Shown piece after piece: positions 46,303 to 58,028 of a stretch of DNA of 64,000 bases. The stretch's first letter is position 1, and every line of letters starts with the position of its first letter. The DNA comes from Castanea sativa. Its lineage: Eukaryota > Streptophyta > Magnoliopsida > Fagales > Fagaceae. The translations under genes and the position numbers were made by a program. The notes under the pieces were generated by a model. It was given only the letters and a program-made list of their open reading frames with translations, was not told where the DNA came from and ran no database searches. The stretch lies in NCBI RefSeq assembly GCF_040712315.1, contig NC_134017.1:1952001-2016000 (forward strand). Direction: 5' to 3'.

Positions 46303-47202
46303 ATTGGAATGGCGGCTGGATTACTTCTAGGGGAAAAGAAACTATTCTTACTATAAATTGTCGGTTTTTGGAGACTTAAAACAGTTAAAACTTTTTTGAG
46401 GAGACTTAAACAGTTAAACTTAATAGTGCATTTGAATTGGTGTTACTGTGTTTGTAGGTATATATGCGCACATTTGTCAACATAAAACATGGCCCAAAAC
46501 AGATATACAAGTTGGTTTAAAATTTTGGGCTAAGATGTTGGTTGACCCATTAAAACTAGACGTCTTCAACCCTCAATCTCTAATGTCTCATCCAACATTG
46601 ATGTTTTTTTTGGGGCTAATTTTCTGCATGTATTTGGGTCAAATAAATGGGTTGGACTGGAAGTTTATCGATATATATTAAAAAAATTCAGAAAGTTAGT
46701 TATTGTTTTTATTTTCTGTCAAAAATACTCTAAATTAATTAACTAACAAATTAAAAATGGAGTTAAAATAGTAAATTGGCAAAAGAAAGTTAGTTATTAC
46801 TTTTTTTATTGTCAAAAATACCCATACCTAAAACTTAAAAAATAGATAAGGATTCGAAGTTGAGTATTTTAAATTTTAAATAGTTAATGGATGCCTTTCC
46901 TATGCACAAAATAAAAAACAAACAAACTTTCTTATTTATCTTAATCTATCAAAAAATTAGTGTTTGCTATTTATTCATAGAATATTTCAAGTCCATTTAT
47001 TACTTTTTTTTTTCCAAATTTTTGCAAATTTGTATAGTATTCTATTATGTACCATCAGATTTTTATAAAGTACTAAAAAATACTTATCATATTTTCATCA
47101 CATCTAAGGTTTTTTTTTTTGTGATTCGAAAATATAGTAATCTCAAATTATAATAGATGTAATTTATTAAAATTTACCCAAAAATTAAAAGAACTTCTGA
47201 GT
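46303..47202. other. AT-rich intergenic region
   Basis: A short imperfect direct repeat, GACTTAAA-CAGTTAAA, lies at 46372-46407, and AAAGTTAGTTATT recurs at about 46691 and 46788. No gene supported. Confidence 0.4.
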
Positions 47203-47232
47203 AGGCACGTGAGCGCGTGCACAAAGGCTAGT
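47203..47232 (+). mobile_element. Helitron-like 3' end (hairpin + CTAG|T)
   Basis: GCACGTGAGCGCGTGC forms a 5-bp-stem hairpin. CTAG followed by T lies seven bases downstream. This matches the Helitron 3' rule; the extent and 5' end of the element are unknown. Confidence 0.45.
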
Positions 47233-47389
47233 ATTATATTATAGGTTTTACTTGCTTCTCACTTCAAAATTTTATGAACCACTAACCCAAATCTCACATT
47301 TGGAAATTACTTTGCAGTTTTACTTGTACCAAAAATAGCTTAAATGGATAAGGCAAACTTATTCCAAAAAGAAAACTCCTATTATTTGG

Positions 47390-48150
47390 TTTGTCGGGAA
47401 AAACAAAAATAAAAACCCAGCTCAAGACCATACAAAAGAGCAATTAGATCTGCATCAATCATAATCTCTGAGATCTATTTCCCAAAGTGACCTATCCAAT
47501 TTTATTTGGGGCATCTACAAAAATCCATCCCAATCCACATCTTTTTGTGAGCCCAAAACCGAAGATCTGGATTTAATGGCCCAAATCAATTACCCCTGTT
47601 ACAACTTCCCAAACGGCCCAGTTGAAACAAAAAGGGCTCAGATCCACCCGATTATTCATAAACTTTGCATGTTTTGGAGGAATAATAAAAATAGTGCATG
47701 TACTAAACAATCATAAAAAATATAAAAAGTTTCAAACTTTCATAATCCTTCTTTTTTTATAACACACAACATATATATATAGCAAACTTCATGACACAGA
47801 CTATTTATACCACGTAATTCAAACAAACTAACAAGAAACAAAGCATTACACAATCTGTTTCAGCCCTATGGTTACTGGAAGCTCCAAATGATGTGAAATC
47901 TGCATGGCAGATAGTATATTGGAGCCTCAAACAGGGTTGGCATTCACAGCTATCATTTGGATATTGTCAGCATGGTTGTCTCCAGGAACCGGTTGGTTAG
48001 CACCACCAGTGCTCTTAGTAATAATCTTCAGTAGTGCAAGAACGAGTGTGATGATTAGGATCACCAAGCTGAGTATCTGAGCTGCAAGGTTAACGTCTGA
48101 AAGCAACGACATTTGTTAATAAAAGAATATGTAGCAGAGCTAAGAATATA
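47390..48150 (-). repeat. Arm B of an inverted segmental duplication
   Basis: Inverted partner of 15056-16030, covering the small peptide gene, its leader and about 500 bp downstream. Divergence is moderate, with several indels; the 77-bp duplication of arm A is absent here. Confidence 0.8.
47927..48112 (-). CDS. Small single-pass membrane peptide, copy B (61 aa)
   Basis: Starts MSLLSDVNLAAQILSLV. A hydrophobic stretch (about residues 9-27) is followed by Lys and a polar tail ending DNIQMIAVNANPV. Paralogue of 15150-15350: the ends and membrane segment are conserved while the linker between them varies in length and sequence. A TATA-like motif lies about 100 bp upstream (48213-48221), giving a short unspliced leader. 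I do not recognise the family; a membrane-anchored micropeptide is the best description. It could instead be a conserved piece of a repeat. Confidence 0.6.
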   Translation of the reverse strand: MSLLSDVNLAAQILSLVILIITLVLALLKIITKSTGGANQPVPGDNHADNIQMIAVNANPV

Positions 48151-48212
48151 GAAAGAGCTTTTGGTTTTGCTAAGCTTATGACTCCTGTGTGTTAGGTCAT
48201 GCCCGTGGTGGG

Positions 48213-48221
48213 TTTTATAAT
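48213..48221 (-). promoter_or_regulatory. TATA-like box of small peptide gene copy B
   Basis: On the minus strand ATTATAAAACCCACC, placed to start a leader of about 70 nt before the ATG at 48112. Confidence 0.5.
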
Positions 48222-48234
48222 TATTATTGAAATG

Positions 48235-49200
48235 TTTATGTGCCCGTATGACCTGCTATAACCAGTTTTTTCTCCTCGGTTGCAAGTCTTTGACCCGCTA
48301 TAACCAGTTTTTGCTCCTCTTCGCATTCGATTCAAGTCTTTAACAGGATATAACAAGTTATGGACTGGATATTACCAGTCATACCTGCTACGACCGCATC
48401 ACCTGTTTTGCTCCTTAACGCGTGCATATAACCGGATATTACCAGTCATTGTATCACCTACTATAACCAGTTATGGCTCTATGTTCGTGCGAATTTAACT
48501 GGATATAACCATCACCTGCTATAACCAGTTATGGGCTCTGCATTGGTGTGAATTTAACCGGATATTACCAGTCATTGTATCAACTGCTATAACCAGTTAT
48601 GGGCTTTATATTCGTCTGAATTTAACTGGATTTAATCAGTGATAGTGTATTTGGATATGGCTTATTTTACTAAAAATTAAAAATTTATTGTTGAAAATAA
48701 TAAAAAAATAATTTTTTAGTTACTATTTACTGCTGAAAATACTGTAATTTTGCCTTAATGTATTGTTCATGTCCCATAAACATGAACAGTGCAAGAGGCG
48801 CTGGTAAAAAAAAAAATGCAAAAACGCAGAAACGTAAACGTGATCTAAACAGACACATAGTATCACCTGCTACGTAACCTGTTTTGCACTCCTTATTCAT
48901 CAGATATAATTAGTCATATTCGTTTGAATTTATCTAGATATAACCAATCATAGTATCACCTACTATGTAACCTGTTTTATTCTCCTTATTCATAGGATAT
49001 AACCAGTAAATTCATAGTTAGTCATATAGTAGTATCATTTACTATGTAACCAGTAAATTCATTGTCAGTCATATAGTTTCATTGTCAGTCATATAGTAGT
49101 ATCATCTACTACGTAACCAGTAAATTCATAATCAGTCATATAGTAGTATCACCTGGTACGTAACCAATTTTGGGCTCCTTATTCACCGGATATAATCAGT
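48235..49200. repeat. Irregular minisatellite (GGATATAACCAGT / TGCTATAACCAGTTATG units)
   Basis: Dozens of copies of TATAACCAGT, ATATTACCAGTCAT and TATCACCTGCTA-AACC, grouped into higher-order units of roughly 85-110 bp (GAATTTAAC-GGATAT... followed by TTATGGGCTC). It begins just upstream of small peptide gene copy B and is interrupted at about 48642-48870 by a MITE-like insert. Confidence 0.85.
48642..48870. mobile_element. MITE-like insert in the minisatellite
   Basis: Starts near GTGTATTTGGATATGGC and ends near GATCTAAACAGACAC (inverse GTGTCTGTTTAGATC). It contains GTTCATGTCCCATAAACATG, and the flanking sequence is repeat on both sides. The ends are only roughly inverted, as in many hAT-type MITEs. 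Confidence 0.45.
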
Positions 49201-49222
49201 CATATAGTATTGGCCTACTTAA

Positions 49223-49612
49223 GAGCAACCATATCAGTAAGTGTAAAAGTTTCCTTCTATTTTATACTAAAATCCTACTTTTTCTATTTTACACAATTAT
49301 TTTTACAAAACACCCACATTAGTCTATCTATTCTACACATTTATTCAATAAAATATTCATTCTTTTACAATTTTTTATTATTTCCTCACTCACTACCCCT
49401 CTTTCTCTTACATACCCAACACTACCAAAAAAATACAAAAATATTATATGCACGAGCTACAGTAATCGTGCATATATGCATGGTTACTGTATCATTTGTG
49501 CATTTATGCACAATTTTACACCAACTGATGTGATTGTTTTTTGGGTCAAAATGTGCATATCTCAACACTTTTTCTATTTTACACTATTTTTCACTTACTG
49601 ATGCAAGTGCTT
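49223..49612. mobile_element. Tourist/Harbinger-like MITE with TAA target duplication
   Basis: Starts GAGCAACCATATCAGTAAGT and ends ACTTACTGATGCAAGTGCTT, an imperfect terminal inverted repeat. TAA is duplicated at 49220-49222 and 49613-49615. 390 bp, non-coding. Confidence 0.75.
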
Positions 49613-49696
49613 TAAGGCTTAAGCACCTGACTTTCATTAAATATATGGAGAAATTATTAGGTCAACCAGAAGAACTATTGAAGTGATCCTCCCATG

Positions 49697-49832
49697 GTTT
49701 TAAAAACCGAACCGGACATCAAACTGCTTTTTTAAAAATTTTCGGTTTTTGACCGGTTTTGAGGCTTTTAACCGGACCGGACTACACCGGTTTTTCTGGT
49801 CGGACCGGCCGGTCCGGTTCGGTTTTTAAAAC
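49697..49832. mobile_element. 136-bp palindromic MITE (AACCGAACCGG ends)
   Basis: Left end GTTTTAAAAACCGAACCGGA and right end TCCGGTTCGGTTTTTAAAAC are perfect 20-bp inverses. The interior is full of CCGGTT/AACCGG. The target duplication is unclear. Confidence 0.85.
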
Positions 49833-51270
49833 AATGAATCCTTCTAACCAGTGAAATAATATTACTATGTAAATGTGTGAATCAAAAATTTCTAATCAGT
49901 ACAAGAATTAGAATTAAAAAAAAAATCACTTGATAATATCATATTTGCATAAATAATAGCATTTTATTGGTTACAAAGATTAAGAAGATCACTTCAACCA
50001 TCCTCTTATGAACGTAATAATTTTTCAATTTAACCAGACATGAGTAGCAAATGATTGGTTATAAAAGGTGATAGTCTTCGTAAGGATATATTTCACTATA
50101 GGATTGGGAGTAAATTAAATAAATATAGCCCCTGCATATAACACAATTAATATGCAACACTTTTTTGGATTTGAAAAAGTAAAAACTTTTATCTAGAGCA
50201 TAAAGTACTTCCTATGCTCAATAGACCACACGTATCTTCGGAAAAAAGCCAAAGAGCAAGAATGTTTCCCCTATAAAAGCTAATAGTTTCTTACAACGAA
50301 TTTATCAATACACTAGACTAATAATTTTATTTTTTTTTTATTTTTTTGAGAAAAACTAATAGTTTTATTTAACTACACTAAAACAGTAGTTTTAGTTAAT
50401 ATGGAAGATTCTTTTAAAATGTGACTTTCCATAGAGACACGTTATATTCAATTCTAAGGGCCAATCAATGTTTTTAAAAGTCATGGATCTTCTTAACTTG
50501 GAAGATCCATGACTTTTTACACGAGTCATGGATCTTCCGAGTTAATTAGCGTAATATTATTTTTATCAAAAAAAAAATTAGCGTAATATTATTTCATATA
50601 TTGTAACTTTATTCTTATCAAATATGTTAGAACTTATAATTGGGGAAGGAAGTTGAACTTAATAAATAAAATTTGATGAAAATAATAATAAATGAAGTCG
50701 CCTCCTTCAACAGAAAACCAAAAAGATTCTCTTCGTTTGATTTTTATTTCTATTTTTTATTTTTTAATAAAGGTAAACAGCTGCATACCACACACACAAT
50801 AAAAAATACGAATACCAATATATTAGCAAATAACTCAATACAAATACCCCTAATGAAACGGCACCGTGTTTTGGTTTGGGCCTGTATGCACAATAACGTC
50901 ATTTTAGTCACAACTATCACTCTATGTTTAAACTTTAGATTATCATCATATTGTCCAATGATAATTTTTCTTTATTTTAAATTTACTACATACAAAATTT
51001 AAGAAATTGAAACAAAGTTAAATTAAAGTAAAATACATTACCACTCTGATGCACTGCAATAGGGAAAAATCTATAGCTCACAAATCAATAATGAAAACAA
51101 AATGAACAATAAAAATCCAAATATACAAAATACATAATCAACACTCTCAATATCCAATAAAACCACCTTATATCACCATGGAAACCACCCACTTACACCA
51201 ACTCAACAACCCACCATAAAGTAGAATTTCAACATCTCATTGTAGATTTAAAAAAACTAGTTCATTAATG
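49833..51270. other. AT-rich intergenic region with a hairpin
   Basis: Apart from the GTCATGGATCTTC hairpin at 50477-50537 and low-complexity tracts I see nothing. Open frames here are short and without family features. Confidence 0.4.
50477..50537. repeat. Hairpin of GTCATGGATCTTC with a third copy
   Basis: AAAAGTCATGGATCTTC, an 8-base loop, then GAAGATCCATGACTTTT form a 17-bp stem. GTCATGGATCTTCC follows once more in direct orientation at about 50524. Confidence 0.85.
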
Positions 51271-51472
51271 GTCTGTTTGGGATTTGTTTATTTTATTGAA
51301 ATTGAAATTTATTTTACTGAAAGTACTGTAAATAAAGGTAAATGTTAGTTGAAATAGTACAGTAAGACCGATAAATAGTACCAAAAAAGTGCAGTAGGAC
51401 CCATAAATAGTAGCAAAAATAAACTAAATAATAAAATAAGTTGGCAAAAAATAAACTAGCCAAAAAGACACT
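51271..51472. mobile_element. MITE family M1, copy 2
   Basis: Same ordered blocks as 35440-35655 (GATAAAGG-AAA-GTTAGTTGAA, CATAAATAGTAGCAAAAATAA). Ends GTCTGTTTGGGATTTG and CTAGCCAAAAAGACAC are loose inverses. Confidence 0.65.
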
Positions 51473-52315
51473 AAGTAAAAAGTACTTACTGTGCCCAATG
51501 GACCATCCACCTCTTTACAAGAAATCCAAACTTACTACAAGCAAGAATGCTTCCCTTGTAAAAGCTAATATTATTTTACAATGAATGCATCAATACACTA
51601 GTCTAATAGTTGCAAGAATAGGCGTAAAACAATGAAGTTATCAATATAAAAGCCTCTCAATACAAAAAATTAAATTAAATTAAATAGACATTCACACTAT
51701 TTTCTTCCAATCATTGGAACAAGGGCTACAAAAACACTAAACTTTAACCAAGATCAAAAGTAAAAAATCAAAATGAACTCATTGTGAAACATATATATAC
51801 ACATGCGTAGCACAAACAAACCAAACCAAACTGTAAGCAATTTTTTTTAAAGAAAAAAAAAACCCCAAATTAACTACAAATGTAGACATAGAGCACAAAA
51901 TGGAGATCAAGAGAAAGAGAGAGTTACCCAAAGTGTGGAGGAGAAGACTATGGGTTTGAGATTTTGGAGGAGAGGGGGTGGGATTTTAGATTGGGCTTTG
52001 AATATAGAAAGAGTGAGAAAGGAAGAGAGGGAAATGGAGAGATAGAGGGAAGGGGAATTGGTATGGTGGTGGAAGGTGGTGTTGAAATAGGTATGGAGGA
52101 TATGTGGATGAAATGGGTATGGAGGAGATGTGGGTCGCCGTGAGGAGGGGCAGCTGGCATTCTTCGCCGTTGTCAACTTTGGTAGGAGTGGCAACATCGG
52201 CTAGGAGGGGCATGGTTAGCATCAGTAGTGTTCGAGTGTGGGGGGGAGAGAGAGAGAGAGAGAAACATATCGGGCAAGTGAGAGAGAGAAAGTAATTTAG
52301 CTGAAATGTAAATAG

Positions 52316-53055
52316 GATAGACCTATTGTGGCGATTTCAAGACCTATTGCAGCAGACTCAAACCATTGTAATATATATATTTTTTTAATTATGTTTCAAT
52401 TTTGGACCTATTGTAGTGCTTTCGAACTGCCATAACATGTTTTTATTTTGTGATTGCCTATTGCGGGGGTTTAAAAGCACCGTAATAGGTCTTTTTTTAA
52501 AAAGAAATGTTTTAATTTTGGAACTATTGTGGCGCTTTTGAACTGTTGTTATAGGTTTTTATTTTGTAATTATCTATTGTGGTGGTTTAAAGGCGCCGTA
52601 ATAGGTCTTTCTTAAAATAAAATAAAAATCAATTTTGACATTGGGACCTATTATGGCACTTTCGAATCATTGTAATATGTTTTTATTTTGCAACTACCTA
52701 TTGCAGTGGTTTAAATACATTGTAATAGGTCTTTGTTAAAAAAAAATCGGTTTTGACAATTGGACCTATTGTGGCACTTCTGAATCGTTGTAATAGGTTT
52801 ATAATGGGAACTACTTATTGCAGCGATTTAGAATTGTTGTAATAGGCTTTTTATTAAGTAAAAACAAAAATAAAAATTGAAGCGTCGGTATAAATCATGT
52901 TTGTTGCGACACTTTGAAAAGCACAGCTATAAGTCTAATGTTTCTAGCGGCATTTACAAAGCTGCCCTAATAGGTGGTTTATAGTGGCGTCTTTAAGAAA
53001 CACCAACAAAAAAAAAAAAAAAAAACCACCGACATAGCCCTTTTTTTTTGTAGTG
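52316..53055 (-). mobile_element. CACTA-type end with degenerate subterminal repeats
   Basis: The right edge reads TTTTTTTTTGTAGTG, the inverse of CACTACAAAAA. To its left, CCTATTGTGGCG-TTT and CGTAATAGGT recur about every 45-110 bp in direct and inverted forms (52321-52990). A GA-rich, possibly transcribed leader (51900-52310) follows further inside. The other end was not found. Confidence 0.6.
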
Positions 53056-53064
53056 GGTGTATAT

Positions 53065-53425
53065 CAAGGTAGTCTATACCGTACCGTACTAGCCGATACG
53101 TATACCAGTATCAAAATGCCAACGTTTTGTACCGATTTAAATACCGGTCAATTTCGAGCAATACTGGCCAGTACAAAAAAAAAATAGTTTCGTAATTTTT
53201 GAATTTTTATAAGGGCAGAATAATAACTTATTAGTATTATTTGTTTTTTTAGTATGCAATAAAAAATTAAGCTTTCTATTTTTTATATTATGTTTTTTTT
53301 TTCTTTTAATTGATGTTAAAGTCTAAAACTATGAATAATTTGTTCTGAATTAAGGTAATATTTTTTGGTAAATTTTTATATTTATTTTAATATATATGTA
53401 TACACACACATACATACATACAAAC

Positions 53426-53466
<41 letters not shown>

Positions 53467-53579
53467 CATATAAAAAATAATAGTAAACCCGAAATGGTAC
53501 ACCGGTATTGACCGGCATCGAAATATATCATTCTACTGATCAAACCGGTACGGCCTCCAGTACGAGATTGACTCCCTTG
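53065..53579. mobile_element. hAT-like MITE with 8-bp target duplication GTGTATAT
   Basis: Starts CAAGGTAGTCTATACCGTAC and ends in the near-inverse of CAAGGGAGTCAATCTCGTAC. GTGTATAT is duplicated at 53057-53064 and 53580-53587, the 8 bp expected for hAT. The interior is rich in ACCGGT/GTACC and holds a (TA)n tract at 53430-53462. It inserted two bases beyond the CACTA end. Confidence 0.85.
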
Positions 53580-53587
53580 GTGTATAT

Positions 53588-55503
53588 TGCTTGTGCATGC
53601 AAAGTGAGGCAATGAAAGGAAAAAGTATTTAGCTAAACACAATATGCTGCCACATGATAGATGATGAATATTGAAAAGAAAATTTGTTGTATTTACATGA
53701 TCTATGACTGCATTATTCATTCTTTTAATTTCTTTGACTTTATTGATTATTCTTTAGAACTTCTTGGTTGAAATCTTTCCCCCCACACCCATATGCTTTT
53801 TTTTAGGTAAATAAAAAATGGTTAGAAGGAGTAGCAGCACCCTCTAAAACTAATTTTGTAACTAAACTTTGTTCTTAAATATTTTCATATTGATATGTTC
53901 AAGGAGATGAACATGCCTACTTAACCTTGTGCAATATGGTAAACATGAAAATAAACTGCCATCCTTGATGTTATCCAAATCTCTAATTATTGGAACTCAT
54001 TTTATATTATCTTGCTCTCTTTTCACAGTTCTTTGTTCAATTCTACAAAATTTGCATCGCATTTATTGAAAAGGATGTAAAGGAGAAGCATATTAAGATT
54101 CCAATTGGAATGTCAATGCTAGAGGACGCCCTTGAAAATGACATAGACATTGAAGGTAATATGTGGGAATGCTATTCAATGTTTTGCACCTCACCTAAGT
54201 CCATTTTGGCCTCCTCTTGATATTGATATTCATTTAACCTTGTCAAAATAAGGGTTAAAAATAGAGGGTATTAACTCATTTCACAATGTCAAATTATGTT
54301 TTTTATGTAGATTCAATGATTTACTGTTCCATACTGTTTAACTATTACTTGATTGAATTGTATTATGAAGATGATAAGTGAAATTTGCCTTTAGCGATTA
54401 GTGTCAAGGCTTTTTGAATTGGTCACTTGAACTTCAAGTAGAAAATTCCTAAGTATATCTATATAATGCAGTTCTTGTAAGACTAATGAGTTTTTGTGTG
54501 ATTGTAGGAGCATGTGAAGGATCGTATGCCTATTCCACATGTCATGTAATTGTGCGGTATGTGTGTTTGAAACCTACTTGATTCTAGAGGAAGAAAATGT
54601 CGCCTACGCAATTCTTACTACATAAGAGCCAACTAATGCAAAATGATGTTTGTTGCTTTTAGCTCTAATCCAGTGAATGTCGCCCAATGACATTCATTCC
54701 CTGGCTAAAATGCATGTTTTTTCCCCCTTATTTACTTTTGATTGTGTTGAGTTAATTTATTTCCAAGGAGTTAATGAGGTATAGTCTGAGGGTCAGAGGC
54801 TAACTCCTAAAACTCTTGGCTAGGATATGGAGTACTACAATAAACTAGAATATCCTACTGATGAGCAAAAGGATATGTTGGATCTTGCTTTTAGGCTAAC
54901 TGAGATGTATGTCCCTCTTCCGTGAAACTGGCCTGTAGATTCTCTTGTTGTCCAAGCTAGCTTAAATTCTATCAATACTTTGTTGCTGGTCTTATCTACA
55001 TTGCCCTCTGCCACATGACACTTTGCTGTCTATGGATATAAACACTAGATTTTTTCTGATTAGAAGATGCAAGAGATTGCTAAGGTCTTGGATGGAACTC
55101 TCACAATTTTGCAGCATGCCTCATCTTAGTAAATTACGGGTCCTGGCTACCAAAGTAGTTGGTTCAAATTGACCATGCATTACTATTTTGTTGATGAATT
55201 ATATATTTATCTGCAAGTTCAGTGCCTTGTGTTTTTGTGCACTTCATCAATATATATTAGCATTGCTATTGTGGCTGCTACTAAAACCTAATTCTTAGTA
55301 TTACTCTTTTCTTGATTTTGTTGGTGATGTTTGTTTATGAGAAGTATCTACAGCTTAGTTATATTTTAGGACTTGCTAGTTACTTATTTGATTATGAATA
55401 CAAAACTTTTTTTATTGTATATAATTCAACTATTACAATAAGTGGGGAAGAGGGCTTCAAATCTTGGTTCTCTTTATAAACCAGACCAAGGCTACAAGGC
55501 TTT
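53588..55503. other. Intergenic region, possible unrecognised gene relic
   Basis: A frame at 53990-54220 includes EKDVKEKHIKIPIGMSMLED, and 54820-54920 is exon-like in base composition, but I cannot name a family and stops interrupt it. 53600-53680 shares a block (TTAGCTAAACA-AATATG and GATAGATGAT) with 58190-58250. Confidence 0.3.
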
Positions 55504-55918
55504 TGGTGTGAAGCCTAAAAAATTGTCACCTCAAATTTATGCTTAAGGCCTACATAAACTAAATACTAGGTGTGATAATTCAAGGAAAATTGACCACAAA
55601 AGAAATATCCTAACTATGTCTATATTTATCAATTTGTGTATTTCTATGTTGGATTCAATTTATTGTTTTTTTTTTTGGATAACTAATATACATATCATTA
55701 ATTAAAAAGTATAGTAAAACAAATGGTAGGAAATTCTTTATTCCTACAACATTTTTTTAATGAATATTCCCACAACATTTTTAAGCGTTGTGCCTCATGA
55801 TTTGTCTTGTGTGTCTCTCTTTTGTGGTAAATTTTCCTTGAATTATCACACCTAGTATTTAGTTTATGTAGGCCTTAAGCATAAATTTTGAGGTGCCAAT
55901 TTTTTATGCTTCACACCA
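55504..55918. mobile_element. Foldback element with 99-bp inverted arms
   Basis: Arms 55504-55602 and 55819-55918 are near-perfect inverses (TGGTGTGAAGC ... GACCACAAAAG), separated by 216 bp. No coding sequence. Confidence 0.85.
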
Positions 55919-56086
55919 ATGTGAGCCAACTCAACCAATGGTGAGAGACTCACCCACAAACTCTTATGATCATATTGGTGAGAGACTCACCCACAAACGC
56001 TTAAATCTCATCACACCTCTAGGTTTTCAAATGATCGGAACATTTCCTATGGTTTGAAATCATGAGACACAACACTTAAAAATTAA
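55775..56086. repeat. Second inverted repeat overlapping the foldback element
   Basis: TTTTTAAGCGTTGTGCCTCATGATTT (55778-55803) is inverted at 56058-56085 (AAATCATGAGACACAACACT..). Within it GGTGAGAGACTCACCCACAA occurs twice (about 55939 and 55978). It overlaps the right arm of the foldback element. Confidence 0.75.
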
Positions 56087-56119
56087 TTTATCGGTTCTTA
56101 ATTAGTTATTTTATTTATG

Positions 56120-56480
56120 TTTTTTTGCTAAATATTCTGTTTTTAAAAATTATTTTGTTAAAAAAATATTTATTACAACGTATTTAGTTATGTAGCCTTT
56201 TTTTGGAACTCGACTTTCTCAAAATCAAGTTCAAAGTAGAACTCAATTTCGATTCAATGATATCATTGATATGTGGCAAATGTGGAACTCGATTTCTCAA
56301 AACTCGAGTTCTACATTCCACTGAATTGCATAGAACTCAAATTTGGTGAAATCAAGTTTCATGTTGGAACTTGACTTTTAGAAAATCGAGTTCCAAAAAG
56401 AGGGTATTTTATTAAATAAGTTGCAATAGCAACTTTATAACAAAATAATTTTCAAAAACTGAATATTTAGCACAAAAAAA
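56120..56480. mobile_element. Long-TIR MITE (GCTAAATATTC family), copy 1
   Basis: Left arm TTTTTTGCTAAATATTCTGT and the inverse right arm ACTGAATATTTAGCACAAAA extend over roughly 100-130 bp each. They include inverted GGAACTCGA/TCGAGTTCC motifs in the middle. Non-coding. Confidence 0.75.
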
Positions 56481-56811
56481 AGGCTTTGCAATATCTATTG
56501 GATAGTATAGTAATTTGTGTTTCAATTTATTACTATTGTTCTTTTTTTTTTTTTCTTTTTGTATGTAATTATCATCATTGAATAGTATCTTGAATAGTTA
56601 TGGGGTACATTGTTCAAGAGAAGGGAGTAAGACTACATGGAAGGTAAAGATAATTGGAATCCTAATGTTTATTTAAATTTTTGTTTATTTGCATATTTCA
56701 TATTGAGGTTAGGGATTTTTTAGATTGGATTCATAATTTGAAATCAAAGAAGAAAAAAAAGAATCGTTTAAATTTTATACAAAAATCTATCAAAGTTACT
56801 TTTGCAAAATA

Positions 56812-56861
<50 letters not shown>

Positions 56862-57406
56862 AGAAAAATAAATAAATTTGCTAAAGAATGTGGTCATGTA
56901 AGGTTCATTCCCAGAAGAGTAACCATATTTGTTGGATACTACTTGATTTTACCAGTTATGGAAATTGGAACCCACAATTTTATGTTCTAATTTATTATGT
57001 ATGTTCAATTTTATTTTAAATTTCATCTTGCAAAATCGCTGCAAATTGTATATTATTAATAATATATCTTATGTTTCTAAGTATACTACAAATTTATACA
57101 AACTAAGTTTTTTAGTTGAATTATAATGATATGATGATTGTAGTAAATTAAAGCACCTTCTCAAAAAAAAAAAAAAGTAAATTAAACCAAGATTAAATTA
57201 TATTTCATACTCAATAGTTTTCTGTGCAACACACGAGAAAACAACTAATTTTGTAAAGAATATTAAGCAAATACATAACAAGTTGTTATTGACAGAATAT
57301 AGAGTAGAATATAAAAAGTAAGATTGAGTATTTGTATCATCCCTTATTCCCTTCACTTCTAATTTCCATCCAATAACAGGTCTCAGGTGTTTTTAGTGCA
57401 ATGATA
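56481..57406. other. AT-rich intergenic region with (TA)n
   Basis: (AT)n at 56815-56858. No gene seen. Confidence 0.45.
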
Positions 57407-57690
57407 TGTTTAGAGTACTGGATTGTATTGCTCTAGAGTATTAATGCACTTTGATTTCCCTCCATGAATAATGCCATGATATGTTTAAAGTGCATTGCAT
57501 TTTTCCAAAGTACACATGCCCTTTGATTTTTCTATGTAAATAAAGCCACGATAATTGATACGTTAAAGTGCATTGCATGGTTGCTAAGTACACATCCCTT
57601 TGATTTTTCTATGTAAATTAATGAAGCCATGATAATTGATACGTTAAAGTGCATTGCATGGATGCTAAGTACTCATGCCCTTTAATTTCC
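57407..57690 (+). repeat. Tandem repeats in the promoter of the MATH-like gene
   Basis: Three to four units of about 80-100 bp containing GTTAAAGTGCATTGCAT, CCTTTGATTTTTCTATGTAAAT and AAGCCATGATAATTGATAC (57407-57690). They end directly before a TATA-like CTATAAATACATG at about 57704. Confidence 0.85.
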
Positions 57691-57812
57691 CTCTGATTTC
57701 TCTCTATAAATACATGTTTTGTACCGTTATGTTTCACACACATTAGCCTAATATATTGATCTCAAAGAATTTCCAGAATCCAAAGGATTTCCAGAATCCT
57801 AAGTATTCAGTC

Positions 57813-57986
57813 ATGGGCGATTTTTCTACCACCCGCGATGAACCATTTGTGTTCTCTATCCCTCTCCTAAGTTATTGTCACTCTATATGTTCGAGAAAAA
57901 AAATATCTAATATTTTCCAGCCTATAAGTAATTATGTTAGACATCTGTGATGCCATCAGGTAATTTATAGATAAGAAAAGAAATGA

Positions 57987-58028
<42 letters not shown>

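Noticed and set aside
46887..47153. 88-codon plus-strand ORF
   Set aside because: Phe/Tyr/Ile-rich translation of A/T-rich DNA, typical of chance.
51907..52222. Pro/His/Ser-rich minus-strand ORFs
   Set aside because: Translation of a GA/CT-rich leader in several frames; more likely non-coding CACTA leader sequence.
51051..53055. Full CACTA element starting at CACTGCAATAGGG
   Set aside because: The left motif is imperfect and the 3-bp flanks (ATG and GGT) do not match.
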